Made by a program: the position numbers and the translations under genes
Part shown: positions 8,720 through 17,523 of the stretch, piece by piece
Layout of the letters: the number at the start of each line of letters is the position of its first letter
How positions within the stretch are numbered: the first letter of the stretch is position 1
NCBI GenBank assembly: GCA_947486185.1
Contig: CANKTH010000045.1
Coordinates: forward strand, 1-37,727
Direction of reading: 5' to 3'
DNA length: 37,727 bases
From: Deltaproteobacteria bacterium
Lineage (GTDB): Bacteria; Myxococcota_A; UBA796; SXON01
The notes under the pieces: model-generated
What the model saw: the letters and a program-made list of their open reading frames with translations, nothing else
Told to the model about the DNA's origin: nothing
The model's database searches: none

Positions 8720-9082
8720 CTACTCGCGGGTCTCCTCGGCCTCCATCCGGTTGTTGTTGCTCTCCTTCAGCTTCTTCTTCTTCTTCTTGCCGTCGGCGGG
8801 CGCGGCAGCAGCGGTAGCGTCGGTGGCGGCCGCCGGGTCAGCCGCAGGGGCATCGGCAGGGGGGGCGTCCGCGACCGGGGCGGCGGCGGGGTCAGCCGCC
8901 GGCGCTGCGGCGGCAGGAGCCGCGGCGGCGGGAGCGGGCGTTGCGGCAGGATCAGCGGGCGCCGGGGCGGCGGCGGCCGCGTCGTTGCTTGCTACAGCCT
9001 GACTGTGGCTCTTGGCGCTCCCGTCACACGCCATCGCGATGCTGGGACCGAGGGCAAAACCGAGGAGGATAAGGCTACGCAT
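8720..9082 (-). CDS. Small exported Ala/Pro-rich protein with poly-Lys tail
   Basis: This 120-residue protein has an N-terminal signal peptide (MRSLILLGFALGPSIAMAC), a central low-complexity region made almost entirely of Ala, Pro and Asp, and a tail with six consecutive lysines followed by an acidic, Asn-rich end. The Cys at position 19 could be a lipid-attachment site, but AMAC is not a canonical lipobox, so ordinary cleavage after AMA is also possible. An AGGAG ribosome-binding site precedes the ATG. The middle resembles flexible periplasm- or wall-spanning linkers and the Lys block suggests binding to an anionic polymer; both are inference. Low-complexity GC-rich DNA makes the reading frame less certain, but the signal peptide and ribosome-binding site support it. 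Confidence 0.65.
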   Translation of the reverse strand: MRSLILLGFALGPSIAMACDGSAKSHSQAVASNDAAAAAPAPADPAATPAPAAAAPAAAAPAADPAAAPVADAPPADAPAADPAAATDATAAAAPADGKKKKKKLKESNNNRMEAEETRE

Positions 9083-9203
9083 GGAGTCTCCTGAATGTGG
9101 CGATCAGCGTCCCGAACATCGGGCTCAGCGGCGCCCTACCACGGCCGGGCGCGCGACGGTACCCCTCCAAGGTTCACGTTTCAGCGGAGTTTGTCAAGCG
9201 CCG

Positions 9204-9220
9204 CGTCACGCGCGGTGACG
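9204..9220. promoter_or_regulatory. Inverted repeat CGTCAC-GCGCG-GTGACG
   Basis: A perfect 6-bp inverted repeat with a 5-base spacer lies in the 243-bp divergent region between the Ala/Pro-rich protein and the exported protein at 9326. A minus-strand TTGACA (9192-9197), a candidate -35 box for the Ala/Pro-rich gene, lies just downstream, though no good -10 follows at 17 bp. It is a candidate operator. Confidence 0.3.
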
Positions 9221-9325
9221 AACGGTCACTGCCGGAATCGCTTTCGTCGTGCGGGGGCTGTTGACGACAGGTGTACCGTGATAGCCGTCGGCCCGTCTCG
9301 GCCCAGTGTACGCCGAGGAGGAATT

Positions 9326-10453
9326 TTGCTCACCGCTCTCTTGACGCTCACCGCCGGCATCGCTCAGGCCGCCCCGTGCGACCCTCAGGTCGCCAAAATC
9401 TCATCGTTAAGCCCTGAAAGCGTCGCCGCCGGGTTCACCCTGCTCGCCGCGTGTGATCGAAAGGTCGCCGAGCTGAACTACAACCGCTTCTTGGAGAAGG
9501 CCACCGACTCCGACGCCCTGGTGGCCCTGACGCTTGCCGCGGTCGACGTCGACGTGTGGCTGCCCGCGTGGCAGTCGATCGGCAAGATCGCCTCCTACGA
9601 AGCCCAGGACGCCGTGGTGCTCGAAATTGGCGCTGCCTGTGGCCAGAACGCCCGGGTATCCGCCTTCCTGCAGAAGGCGTACACGGAGCTCAAACCCGTT
9701 GATTACGCGCGCTGGGACGACGCGATCAAGACCTGCGACGACCCGGCGCTGTGGAGCTCGCTCGAGGCCGCGGTCCAGAGCCCTCCCTCCGCCAGCTTCG
9801 ACGAGAAGTACGACACCGTGCTGTCCATCTACGTCAAGAAGAAGAAGGCTGACGCCCTCCCGGCGCTCCAAGCCGCGGCGATCAAGGCGGCTTCGGGCGG
9901 CCCCTTCGACGCGCTCGTCACCAAGATGGGCGAGGCGGCCGCGGGTGAGCTCGGCGGTTCGATGTCAGCCGACAGCCAGGCCCGTTTCGAGGCGGCGATG
10001 CTCGCGGTGGCCCAGAGCGTACCCGCAGACAAGGCGAGAATCATCGCCGATCAGCTGGCAAACGCCGGCTCCAACGCGTCCGCCGCGACGTTGCTGCCTA
10101 AGATCTACGGCGACCGTAAACAGAAAGATGGCACGTGGCTCTACGGCGTCGCCGCGGTCGAGCTGGGTGAGTGTGGCGGGCAAAAAACGGCGGTGATCCA
10201 CTACACCACCGCGACCGAGCCCGGCAAGCGCTGGACGATCATCGGAGACGCCGAGCCCCTGCTCCGGGCGTTCAAGCCCAAACTGAAAGATTGTACCTCG
10301 GACGCCGCCTGGGTCGTCGCTCAGAGCCCCGAGCCGGTGGCCTCCAGCTCCGACGCCGCGAGCTGGGCCGAGAGCTTCATCGGGAAGTACACCAAGGATT
10401 ATCCGGCGGTCAAGGTGTCCTCCCAGAAGGAGAAGGCCATCACGCTCCCCTGA
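9326..10453 (+). CDS. Exported helical protein of unknown function
   Basis: This protein of about 375 residues has a signal peptide (LTALLTLTAGIAQA, cleavage before APCD). The mature part looks mostly helical and Ala-rich, with several HEAT/TPR-like helix pairs (for example ADALPALQAAAIKAASGG). A more compact C-terminal portion follows, containing TAVIHYTTATEPGKRWTIIG. I do not recognise a family. I chose TTG 9326 because GAGGAGG at 9314-9320 is ideally spaced and the residues after it form a signal peptide; the longer in-frame reading from 9095 is basic and lacks one. The stop lies 14 bp inside the 3' end of the convergent uvrC gene. Cys residues at several positions suggest disulfides in the periplasm. 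Confidence 0.8.
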   Translation: MLTALLTLTAGIAQAAPCDPQVAKISSLSPESVAAGFTLLAACDRKVAELNYNRFLEKATDSDALVALTLAAVDVDVWLPAWQSIGKIASYEAQDAVVLEIGAACGQNARVSAFLQKAYTELKPVDYARWDDAIKTCDDPALWSSLEAAVQSPPSASFDEKYDTVLSIYVKKKKADALPALQAAAIKAASGGPFDALVTKMGEAAAGELGGSMSADSQARFEAAMLAVAQSVPADKARIIADQLANAGSNASAATLLPKIYGDRKQKDGTWLYGVAAVELGECGGQKTAVIHYTTATEPGKRWTIIGDAEPLLRAFKPKLKDCTSDAAWVVAQSPEPVASSSDAASWAESFIGKYTKDYPAVKVSSQKEKAITLP

Positions 10454-12311
10454 CGTCTGGCGTGACGCCTGTCCGCGACTCCCCCGCGGCGGGCGCAAGC
10501 GCCAGTACGATTTTCTCCGCGAGTAAAGGTCCGAATCCGTCGAGGGACGCGACCTGGTCAACGCTCGCCGCCTTGAGCGCGGACATCGAGCCAAAGTGGC
10601 GGAGCAGGGCTTTCCGGCGCGCCGGCCCCACCCCGGGCACGTCGTCCAGCGCGCTGTGCAGGCTCGACTTGGACCGCTGCTTCCGATGAAAACCGATCGC
10701 GGTCTCGTGGGCCTGATCGCGAAGGTGCTGGAGCATCCTCAAGATCGGGTCGTCCGGTCGAAGACGGACGGGCTCAGCCTGATCGGGCAAAACGATCTTG
10801 TCGCTGGCGTCGAGCTCGCCCCGGGCGTGCTCCGTCCGGGGCTTGGAGAGCCCGATCACCGGCTGATCCAGGAGCCCGAGCTCACGAAGCACATCTCGCG
10901 CGGCGTTGAGCTGACCCGCTCCCCCGTCCACGACGATAAGGTCGGGCAGCTCACCCTCCTCGACCCCGCGCCGCAGGCGGCGACCGAGGATCTCCCGCAT
11001 CGTGGCATAATCGTCGGCACCCACCACGGTTTTCACCTTGTACCGCCGATACTCGGCGCGCGCCGGCCGGCCGTCCAGAAACACCACCATCGCCGCCACC
11101 GGGTCGCCACCCATCAGGTTGGAGTTATCGAAACACTCGATGCGGTGGGGCGCGATCGGCAGGCCCAACAGCTCGGCCAGCGACCAGAGCGTCCGGGCAA
11201 AACGCTCGTCTTCCGGATGAGTGGTCAAAAACCGTGCTTTCGCGGTTCCATTCGCGATTTCCAGCACCCGCGCGCGCTCGCCCCGACGTGGCACCGACAG
11301 CCGCACGGGCCCCCCCCGCCGCTCCGCGAGGACCTCCTGTAAGGCCACCCGGTCCGGCAGCTCAACCGGCACGAGGATGTCGCGCGGAATGTGGCCACCC
11401 TCGTACCAGGCGTTCAGCGAGCTCGACAACAGCTCCCAGATCTCCCCCGGCTCGCCAGAGAACGGCGTTGCAATAGGCTCTTGCGCCATCCCGTCGCGCA
11501 CCGGCACGACCACCACGACACCGCGATCCCCCTCCCGGTGCACCGCCCACACGTCGCGTTCGCCAAGCTTGATATCGACCACAGCCTGCCTATCCATCGC
11601 GCTGTTGAGGAGCCTTCCGAGATCCCGCCAGCGAGCGGCATCCTCAAAATGTTCTTCCTCTGCGGACTTCTCCATCCGCTCCCGAACGCGCTCAACCAGC
11701 TCCCGGTTCTTTCCCGACAAGAACAAGAGCGCGTCGTCCAGCACCGCCTGATAGGCCGGCGGGGTGCAACGCTCCACACAGGGGGCGAGGCAACGCCCCA
11801 TCTGGTGCAGGATACAGGGCCGCGACCGGGACCGGAGCACGGCGTCTGTACAGGTACGAAGCGGAAAATTTCGCCCGATGAACTGCAACGTGCGGCGAGC
11901 GTGGGTGGCGGTGTGGTAGGGCCCGAAGTAGCGCGCACCATCGTTTCGGAGCTGGCGCACGAGGGTGAACCGGGGCCAGGCGCCGCGGGTGTCGAGGCGC
12001 ATGTGCAGGAAGTTCTTGTCGTCCCGCCATTTGACGTTGTAGCGAGGGCGATGCTGCTTGATGAGCGTGCTCTCCATGAGCAGAGCCTCGCGCTCGGAGC
12101 GAACCGGGACCACGTCGATCGCCGCCGCTTCGGCGACGAGGAAGCGCACCATCGCGCGGCTGTCATGCCCCTGAAGATACTGTTTTACCCTTGATTTCAG
12201 GTTGATGGCCTTGCCGACGTAGAGCACCTCGCCGCGCGGATCCTTGAACAGGTAGACGCCCGCGCTGAGCGGCAGCGCCTCCGCCTGAGTTTCGAGGTCA
12301 GGCAGGCTCAT
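10440..12311 (-). CDS. uvrC: UvrABC system protein C (excinuclease subunit)
   Basis: UvrC makes both incisions beside UvrB-bound DNA lesions in nucleotide excision repair. The 623-residue length is normal. The N-terminal GIY-YIG nuclease domain shows GVYLFKDPRGEVLYVGKAIN. A UVR motif for UvrB binding lies around residues 205-240 (EEEHFEDAARWRDLGRLLN). The RNase H-like second nuclease has ECFDNSNLMGGDPVAAMVVF and DLIVVDGGAGQL. Tandem helix-hairpin-helices close the protein (VPGVGPARRKALLRHFGS and SLDGFGPLLAEKI). The ATG at 12311 (MSLPDLETQAEAL) has GAGGGG upstream and overlaps the stop of the GNAT gene (ATGA); a longer in-frame reading to 12461 would run through that gene in another frame and is rejected. 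Confidence 0.97.
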   Translation of the reverse strand: MSLPDLETQAEALPLSAGVYLFKDPRGEVLYVGKAINLKSRVKQYLQGHDSRAMVRFLVAEAAAIDVVPVRSEREALLMESTLIKQHRPRYNVKWRDDKNFLHMRLDTRGAWPRFTLVRQLRNDGARYFGPYHTATHARRTLQFIGRNFPLRTCTDAVLRSRSRPCILHQMGRCLAPCVERCTPPAYQAVLDDALLFLSGKNRELVERVRERMEKSAEEEHFEDAARWRDLGRLLNSAMDRQAVVDIKLGERDVWAVHREGDRGVVVVVPVRDGMAQEPIATPFSGEPGEIWELLSSSLNAWYEGGHIPRDILVPVELPDRVALQEVLAERRGGPVRLSVPRRGERARVLEIANGTAKARFLTTHPEDERFARTLWSLAELLGLPIAPHRIECFDNSNLMGGDPVAAMVVFLDGRPARAEYRRYKVKTVVGADDYATMREILGRRLRRGVEEGELPDLIVVDGGAGQLNAARDVLRELGLLDQPVIGLSKPRTEHARGELDASDKIVLPDQAEPVRLRPDDPILRMLQHLRDQAHETAIGFHRKQRSKSSLHSALDDVPGVGPARRKALLRHFGSMSALKAASVDQVASLDGFGPLLAEKIVLALAPAAGESRTGVTPDVRGA

Positions 12312-13102
12312 CGTTGCCCCTCTGGGGGAACGTCCCCTTCCATATGGCTCAGACCATACCTGAGCGTTGCGCCGACGCTGAGCAGGAGCTCCGCCTGGGC
12401 CTCGACCCGCTCCACCACGACCCGGAGCACCGGACTCCCGCCGCGAGCGAAGGCGCGGCAAGCCCAGACCAGCTCGGCGGCCACGCCCAGATCAGGCGCG
12501 ACGAAAGGGAATGCCCCACAAAAAAATACATCGAAGCTCGTATACCCGAGCACACGCCCATCGTCGATGACGCACACACGGCGACTGGGTATCTGGAGGT
12601 GGCGGTGCACCAGCCCGGGCCGAAGGTTGAGGCGTTCCTCGAGTTCCGTCGCTTCATCCTCCGTAACGCGCCGCACACGCGAGATCGCCGGCTCGGGTAG
12701 CAGGCACCAGGGCAACTGCAACACCCAGCCCGCGTAGACCGGTCTCAGACCGAGCTGCTGATAGAGATGTAGCGCCCGTGCATTGTGGGATCGGACGTTC
12801 AGGCACCACCGATGGACACCACTTGCGCGGAGCTCCGCGGCATAGTCCAGCATCAACCTACGCCCGAGGCCCCGGTCCCGCTGCTCGGGCGCCACCACGA
12901 GCTGCCGAACATATCCCAAGCCATCGAGCCGCTCGGTGTACCGGTAGCCCCACAGCTCTCCACCAGGGCCCTCAGCGACCGCGAGCCCGGGCAGCCAGTC
13001 GAGGATTCGCGCCAAATCGGGCGGAGGGTCCCCGGTGTTGAGCTCCACGAAGAGCCGCGCGAGGGCAACATGATCTTCAGGGCGAGCGGGGCGCAGGAGC
13101 AT
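12308..13102 (-). CDS. GNAT-family N-acetyltransferase (tandem domains)
   Basis: This 264-residue protein has an N-terminal GNAT domain with the acetyl-CoA-binding segment VRQLVVAPEQRDRGLGRRLM (motif A, R/Q-x-x-G-x-G/A type) and the motif-B-like end NARALHLYQQLGLRPVYAGW. A second, degenerate GNAT-like half follows (about residues 150-260, YTSFDVFFCGAFPFVAPDLG). Two-domain GNATs typically keep one catalytic and one structural half. It is encoded directly upstream of uvrC, overlapping by 4 bp, so the two are co-transcribed and coupled. No functional link to DNA repair is established. The acceptor substrate cannot be read from the sequence. Confidence 0.85.
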   Translation of the reverse strand: MLLRPARPEDHVALARLFVELNTGDPPPDLARILDWLPGLAVAEGPGGELWGYRYTERLDGLGYVRQLVVAPEQRDRGLGRRLMLDYAAELRASGVHRWCLNVRSHNARALHLYQQLGLRPVYAGWVLQLPWCLLPEPAISRVRRVTEDEATELEERLNLRPGLVHRHLQIPSRRVCVIDDGRVLGYTSFDVFFCGAFPFVAPDLGVAAELVWACRAFARGGSPVLRVVVERVEAQAELLLSVGATLRYGLSHMEGDVPPEGQR

Positions 13103-13226
13103 TCACCGGACCCGGAGACCACCACCTAACCCGCCGCGGCCTTCGCGGGCGGCGTCGCTCCCGACAAGACCCACACCCGGCGCCCAAGATGGCGGCGCGC
13201 CGGCTATCCTCGTTATGGAGGGCGGC

Positions 13227-14351
13227 ATGATCGGGCTGATTCTGGGTGGAGGCGGAGCCCGAGGGGCCTACGAAGCCGGCGTGGTCCGCTACCTGTACAC
13301 CGAGTTCACCCAGAAGACGGGCATCGTCTTCCGGCCGAAGGTCTACTGTGGCACAAGCATCGGCGCGCTCGGCGCCGCCTGGATCGCGGCGGCAGCCGAG
13401 GATTCACCTCGATATCTGTCCTATTATTGGCAGACACTCCTGCCCGGGCACGTCTACCGGTTCGGGGTCGGCGAGATGGCGCGGGCCCTGTGGGGTTTCT
13501 TACGGGCGCCGGGTACGGGACGCGGATTTGCCTTGTTCGACGCCGAGCCCCTCTACGACCTGATCGGGAACGTGCTCCCGTGGGCGCGGCTCTACGAGCG
13601 CCTGGATCGGGGCGAGGTCCACAGCGTCGTCGTTTCAGCCACCGAGGTCGCATCGGGTCGATGTGTACTTTTCCACGACGGAAACGGACGAATCCGCCGG
13701 GACACGCCAACCACCCGCGCCTGCCACACGCGCCTCAACCCCACCCACGTGCTCGCATCCGCCGCGATACCCCTGATCTTTCCCGCGATCACGGTCGACC
13801 GCCGATACTATGTCGACGGTGGCCTTCGGCAGAACACGCCCCTCTCCCCAGCGATCGAGCTGGGCGTCGACCGTGCGCTCCTGGTCACGGTCCAGCACGA
13901 AAAGGTGGCCGATACCGCACCGAACGTGCCGCCCGCCCCCGGCTTTCTCGCCGGAAAGGCTATGGAGGCCCTGCTCATCGACAACGTCGACGAGGACCTG
14001 CGGCGCGTTGAGTCCTTCAACCGGCTCCTCCGGTGGGGAACGCGGACCTACCCGGACTTCAGCGAGGCGCTCGCGACCGGCTTGCGGCCCTACAACGAGG
14101 TTCGAACGCTGGTGGTACGCCCCAGCGAGCCGCTTGGGCGGATCGCGGTGTCGGCGTGGGCGAAGGTCCGCGACGAGCTCCCCTGGGGCACTCGCGCCCT
14201 CTTCCGGGCCGCGGGCGAGCCGGGCGAAGATCTGCTGAGCATGTTGCTTTTCCATCATGCCTACACGGGGGAGATCGAGGCGCTGGGCTTCTCCGACGCG
14301 CGCTGTATGGAGGGCGCGCTGGCAGAACTCCTCGGAGAAGATGGAGCTTGA
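13227..14351 (+). CDS. Patatin-like phospholipase
   Basis: This 374-residue lipid acyl hydrolase carries the full patatin signature: oxyanion-hole loop GGGGARG (residues 7-13), nucleophile elbow GTSIG with Ser44, and the dyad aspartate in YYVDGG at about 197. Patatin enzymes release fatty acids from phospholipids with a Ser-Asp dyad. There is no signal peptide, so it is cytoplasmic or secreted by another route. I chose ATG 13227 because GGAGGG lies just upstream; the ATG at 13215 would add four residues and has no such site. It is a single gene, divergent from the GNAT/uvrC operon and convergent with the DDAH-like gene. Confidence 0.93.
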   Translation: MIGLILGGGGARGAYEAGVVRYLYTEFTQKTGIVFRPKVYCGTSIGALGAAWIAAAAEDSPRYLSYYWQTLLPGHVYRFGVGEMARALWGFLRAPGTGRGFALFDAEPLYDLIGNVLPWARLYERLDRGEVHSVVVSATEVASGRCVLFHDGNGRIRRDTPTTRACHTRLNPTHVLASAAIPLIFPAITVDRRYYVDGGLRQNTPLSPAIELGVDRALLVTVQHEKVADTAPNVPPAPGFLAGKAMEALLIDNVDEDLRRVESFNRLLRWGTRTYPDFSEALATGLRPYNEVRTLVVRPSEPLGRIAVSAWAKVRDELPWGTRALFRAAGEPGEDLLSMLLFHHAYTGEIEALGFSDARCMEGALAELLGEDGA

Positions 14352-14371
14352 CCCTACTGGCGCACCGCGAA

Positions 14372-14410
14372 GGTGACGCGCTCCTGCCGTAACGGACGTA
14401 TTGCGTCACC
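14372..14410. repeat. Inverted repeat GGTGACGC...GCGTCACC in convergent gap
   Basis: A perfect 8-bp inverted repeat with a 23-base loop lies between the convergent patatin and DDAH-like genes. It could form a hairpin near both 3' ends, but no T-run follows, so a role as a terminator is only possible. Confidence 0.3.
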
Positions 14411-14444
14411 CCTCGACACCCGGGCGAGAATCGGCGACGCGCCG

Positions 14445-15377
14445 CTACCCCCGCCGCAGCACCCCGGTCGCGCAGCCCATAGCGCCGCCCGCTTTCAGGT
14501 ACTGCTTCATTTCCGTCTCACGGACCTGAACGCCTTCGGCCTCGAGCCTCCGGCGAATCTCCGGGCAACCGGTCGGCATCAGCACCGAACGCGGGCCAAG
14601 CGTCACGAAGTTCATCCCGCGTCGGATCCGCAGCTCCACCGACGGCTCCAACGAAATCCGCCCCAACTCCGCCTCGGAGAGCGCCGCGTCGAGCTCGGGC
14701 GCGACACGCTCAGCGTCCACCACGACCAGGTTGTGGTCGAGCACGTTGACCACGCCGAGCAGGTGCTGCGCGCCGTCCGGCACGGGCACGATTCGGCTTT
14801 GAACACCCATTTCCGCCAGAGTGCCGGCGACCACAGCGGCCCCCGCTGCGTTCGTACGCTTCCCGACGCCGATCGCGACCAGCCCCGGCGTGAGCCAGAT
14901 AGCGTCCGCCCCTTCAAAAGTCTGATTCGCCCGGAGGCTCCGCAGAATGGGGATGCCGCGGGTGGCCAGCGCGTCGGCGCAATGGCGCTCCTCGCCGGCG
15001 CGCTGCTCGCTGCCCGGACGCGCAACGATCGCCCCTTCCGGCGTCATGAAAAACAGGTCGCGCGCGAAGATCTGGTTGGGCGGAGGCCGGGTCTTCGGTG
15101 TGTGAATCTGGACCGAGATGTGGGCCTTGGAGTAGACCACCACCATTGCCTCAAACTCTTTCTTCAACGCCTCGATTTCGGGCTTGTCGACCATGAGCCA
15201 GCGGTCGGCCGGGTCGGGATACTGGAGTTCACGTCCGGGCTGCATCAGCAGCACCATCTTGATGGGGGCGTACTCGTTTTGGGTACCACACGCGGCCCAG
15301 ACGGTGCCGATATCCTCGGCGTGGCTAAGAACCCGCGGGCGAAAGCCGGGGCCGCCGTAGGTCGAGGGTTGGTCCAT
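14445..15377 (-). CDS. DDAH / amidinotransferase superfamily hydrolase
   Basis: This 310-residue member of the guanidino-group modifying superfamily has the pentein fold. Typical residues are visible: NQIFARDLFF (residues 101-110), FEGAD at 154-158, His205 in AQHLLGVVNVLD, and the nucleophilic Cys302 in GAMGCATGVLRR near the C-terminus. Relatives are dimethylarginine dimethylaminohydrolase, arginine deiminase and arginine:glycine amidinotransferase. The length and the simple C-terminal Cys motif fit DDAH-like hydrolases best, but the substrate cannot be fixed from sequence alone. The ATG has GGAG five bases upstream. It is divergent from the formate dehydrogenase operon with a 150-bp gap. Confidence 0.83.
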   Translation of the reverse strand: MDQPSTYGGPGFRPRVLSHAEDIGTVWAACGTQNEYAPIKMVLLMQPGRELQYPDPADRWLMVDKPEIEALKKEFEAMVVVYSKAHISVQIHTPKTRPPPNQIFARDLFFMTPEGAIVARPGSEQRAGEERHCADALATRGIPILRSLRANQTFEGADAIWLTPGLVAIGVGKRTNAAGAAVVAGTLAEMGVQSRIVPVPDGAQHLLGVVNVLDHNLVVVDAERVAPELDAALSEAELGRISLEPSVELRIRRGMNFVTLGPRSVLMPTGCPEIRRRLEAEGVQVRETEMKQYLKAGGAMGCATGVLRRG

Positions 15378-15501
15378 TCACGCTCCGGGAGGGGTGCAGC
15401 GGGCACCCCGCCACGAGGTCGCCAACAAGCGCACAATGTAGCACGCCCGGGCCCCGGACGCGGTGGCGCCGGGTCCGCTGTGCCCGACCGCGGGGGAGTG
15501 G

Positions 15502-15507
15502 TACAAT
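15502..15507 (+). promoter_or_regulatory. Candidate -10 box (TACAAT) for formate dehydrogenase operon
   Basis: TACAAT matches the sigma-70 -10 consensus at five of six bases and lies 20 bp before the fdhA start. No convincing -35 box lies 17 bp upstream, so an activator or a different sigma factor may be involved. Confidence 0.35.
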
Positions 15508-15527
15508 CCGCGCGTCGTGGAGCCCAC

Positions 15528-17492
15528 ATGAGCTACGTGCCCAGCCGCTCGGATCGCCTGCTCTTTCCCATGGTTCGAGACCGGAAAGACGCGCCGCTGC
15601 GTCGGGCGTCGTGGGACGAGGCGCTGGCTCGAGCCGCGACCGGGCTGCGTGCCGCGACCGACCGCGCCGGGCACCGGGGTGTCGGCATCTTCTCGTGCTC
15701 CAAGAGCACCAACGAAATGAACTACGCCGCGCAGAAGTTCGGCCGGACCGTGCTGGGCAGCCACAACATCGACTCGTGTAACCGTACGTGACACGCGCCG
15801 AGCGTCGCCGGTCTGGCGACGGTCTTCGGGGCAGGCGGCGCGACCAGCAGCTACCGCGAGGTCGAGGAGACGGATGTCGTCCTGTTGTGGGGTTCCAACG
15901 CCCGAGAGACCCATCCGATTTTTTTTCAACACTTGCTGAAGGGCCTGACGCGGGGGGCCAAGCTTTATGCCGTAGACCCTCGGTTTACCAGCTCGGCGCA
16001 GTGGGCGGAGCTGTGGCTGGGCCTGGATGTCGGCACCGACGTCGCGCTGGCGCACGCCATGGCGCGCGAGATCATCGCAGCTGGCCTGCACAACCGGGAA
16101 TTCGTGGAGCGCGCCACCACCGGCTTTGAGGCTTTTGCCGCCCACGTCGAGCCTTTCACGCTGGAGCGCGCCGCGGAGATCACCGGGGTGCCGGGCGCTG
16201 CGATCGCCGAGGTCGCGCGGGCTTACGCGCGCGCGCCACGGGCGCAGCTCTGCTGGACGCTCGGCATCACCGAGCACCACAACGCGGTGGACAACGTACT
16301 CGCCCTCATCAACCTCTCGTTGCTCACCGGCCACGTCGGACGCTGGGGCTCCGGCGTGAACCCGCTCCGCGGGCAGAACAACGTGCAGGGCGGCGGCGAC
16401 ATGGGCGCATTACCGGACCGTCTTCCTGGCTTCCAGCACATCGAGCTCCCGCGGCTCCGCGAGAAGTTCGAGGCTGCCTGGGGCACTCCACTGCGCCACG
16501 AACGCGGATGGCACCTCACCCAGATGTTCTCCGCGATGGAGCGCGGCGAGCTCAGCGCCCTCTACGTCATCGGCGAAAATCCGGCACAATCTGAGGCGGA
16601 TGGCCATCGCACCGAGCGGCTCCTGGGCGGCCTCGACACCCTGATCGTGCAGGACATGTTCTTCACGCGAACGGCGCGTATCGCAGACGTGGTGCTCCCG
16701 GCCTCCGCCGGCTGGTGTGAGTCGGAGGGCACCTTCACCTCCTCCGAGCGTCGCGTACAGCGGGTGCGGCGGGCGAAGAGCCCTCCGGGAGAAGCCCGAG
16801 ATGACCTGGACATCATCGTGGACCTCGCTCGGGTGATGGGGCACGAGCTGATCCGCGGCGTGCCTCGCCCGACCGCCGAGGACGTCTGGGATGAGCTGCG
16901 AACGGTCTCCCCCGTACACCGAGGCATGAGCTATGCCCGGCTCGAGGCGAATCATGGCCTCCACTGGCCGTGTTGGGACCTGGACCACCCTGGCGAGCCC
17001 TTCCTCCACGCCCGTCTGTGGGAATCGCCAGTCGGCGGCCCGCGAGCCCCGTTCTCCACCGTCGATCACACCCCCCCCTTTGAGGCCTTGGAGCCCGACT
17101 GGCCGCTGCGGCTCACCACCGGTCGACGCCTCTCGGAATTCAACACAGGCGTGATGAGCGGCGTGTACCAGGTGCCCAACCGCAGAGAGGAGACCCTGGA
17201 TATCTCCCCTGCTGACGCAGATCTTTACGGGCTTGTCGAGGGTGAACGGGTGCGCGTACGCTCCCGGCGTGGCGCGGTCGAGGTACCCGTACACATCGAC
17301 CCGGGCCTCCGCGGTGGCCTCACGTTCATGACCTTCCACTTCCCGGATGACGTCGCCAGCAACCTGCTCACGATCGACGCGGTTGATCCCAAATCGGGCA
17401 CAGCGGAATTCAAAGCCGCGGCGATCCGCATCGAGCGGCTGGCCAAGGAGCCGAGCGCCGCTCCAGACGCCTCGCGGAGCGCCGTCCCCTGA
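15528..17492 (+). CDS. fdhA: Formate dehydrogenase catalytic subunit, selenocysteine-containing, lacking N-terminal Fe-S domain
   Basis: This molybdopterin oxidoreductase (about 654 residues) oxidises formate to CO2 or the reverse at a Mo/W bis-MGD centre. The frame contains TGA at 15789-15791, codon 88, in the context SCNRT-TGA-HAPSVAGLATVFGAGG. That is exactly where E. coli FdhF has selenocysteine followed by the essential His. The same frame continues intact to 17492, and a SECIS hairpin follows the TGA, so I read it as Sec, not a stop. Family motifs include ETHPIFFQHLLKG, VGRWGSGVNPLRGQNNVQGG and the molydop-binding domain (about residues 530-630). The N-terminal Mo-type [4Fe-4S] domain is missing and is found two genes downstream. 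GGAG sits 5 bp before the ATG. Automated annotation would probably truncate it at 15791 or begin at 15885. Confidence 0.9.
15789..15821 (+). promoter_or_regulatory. Selenocysteine UGA codon and bacterial SECIS hairpin
   Basis: The UGA is followed by a perfect 7-bp stem, CGTCGCC (15803-15809) pairing with GGCGACG (15815-15821), closed by the loop GGTCT. Exactly 18 nt separate the UGA from the GGUC of the loop, the same distance and loop as I recall for E. coli fdhF, whose SelB-binding loop is also GGUCU. The element is translated as part of the gene. No selA, selB or selC is visible in this window. Confidence 0.88.
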
Positions 17493-17523
17493 CCGCGGCC
17501 GATTGGCCGGCGAGGAAGTCTCT

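Noticed and set aside
8751..9002. Hydrophobic Ala/Phe-rich plus-strand frame
   Set aside because: It is the antisense of the Ala/Pro-rich and poly-Lys coding region; the minus-strand frame has a signal peptide and ribosome-binding site.
10131..10150. TGGCACG sequence resembling a sigma-54 -24 box
   Set aside because: It lies inside a coding region and lacks TTGC at the required spacing.
14373..15527. Upstream extension of the fdhA frame
   Set aside because: It is antisense to the well-supported DDAH-like gene and has no family similarity; the homology begins at ATG 15528 with GGAG upstream.
15788..15885. A frameshift or nonsense mutation breaking the formate dehydrogenase gene
   Set aside because: Both halves are in the same frame, the only interruption is TGA at the selenocysteine position, and a SECIS hairpin follows; a pseudogene is much less likely.
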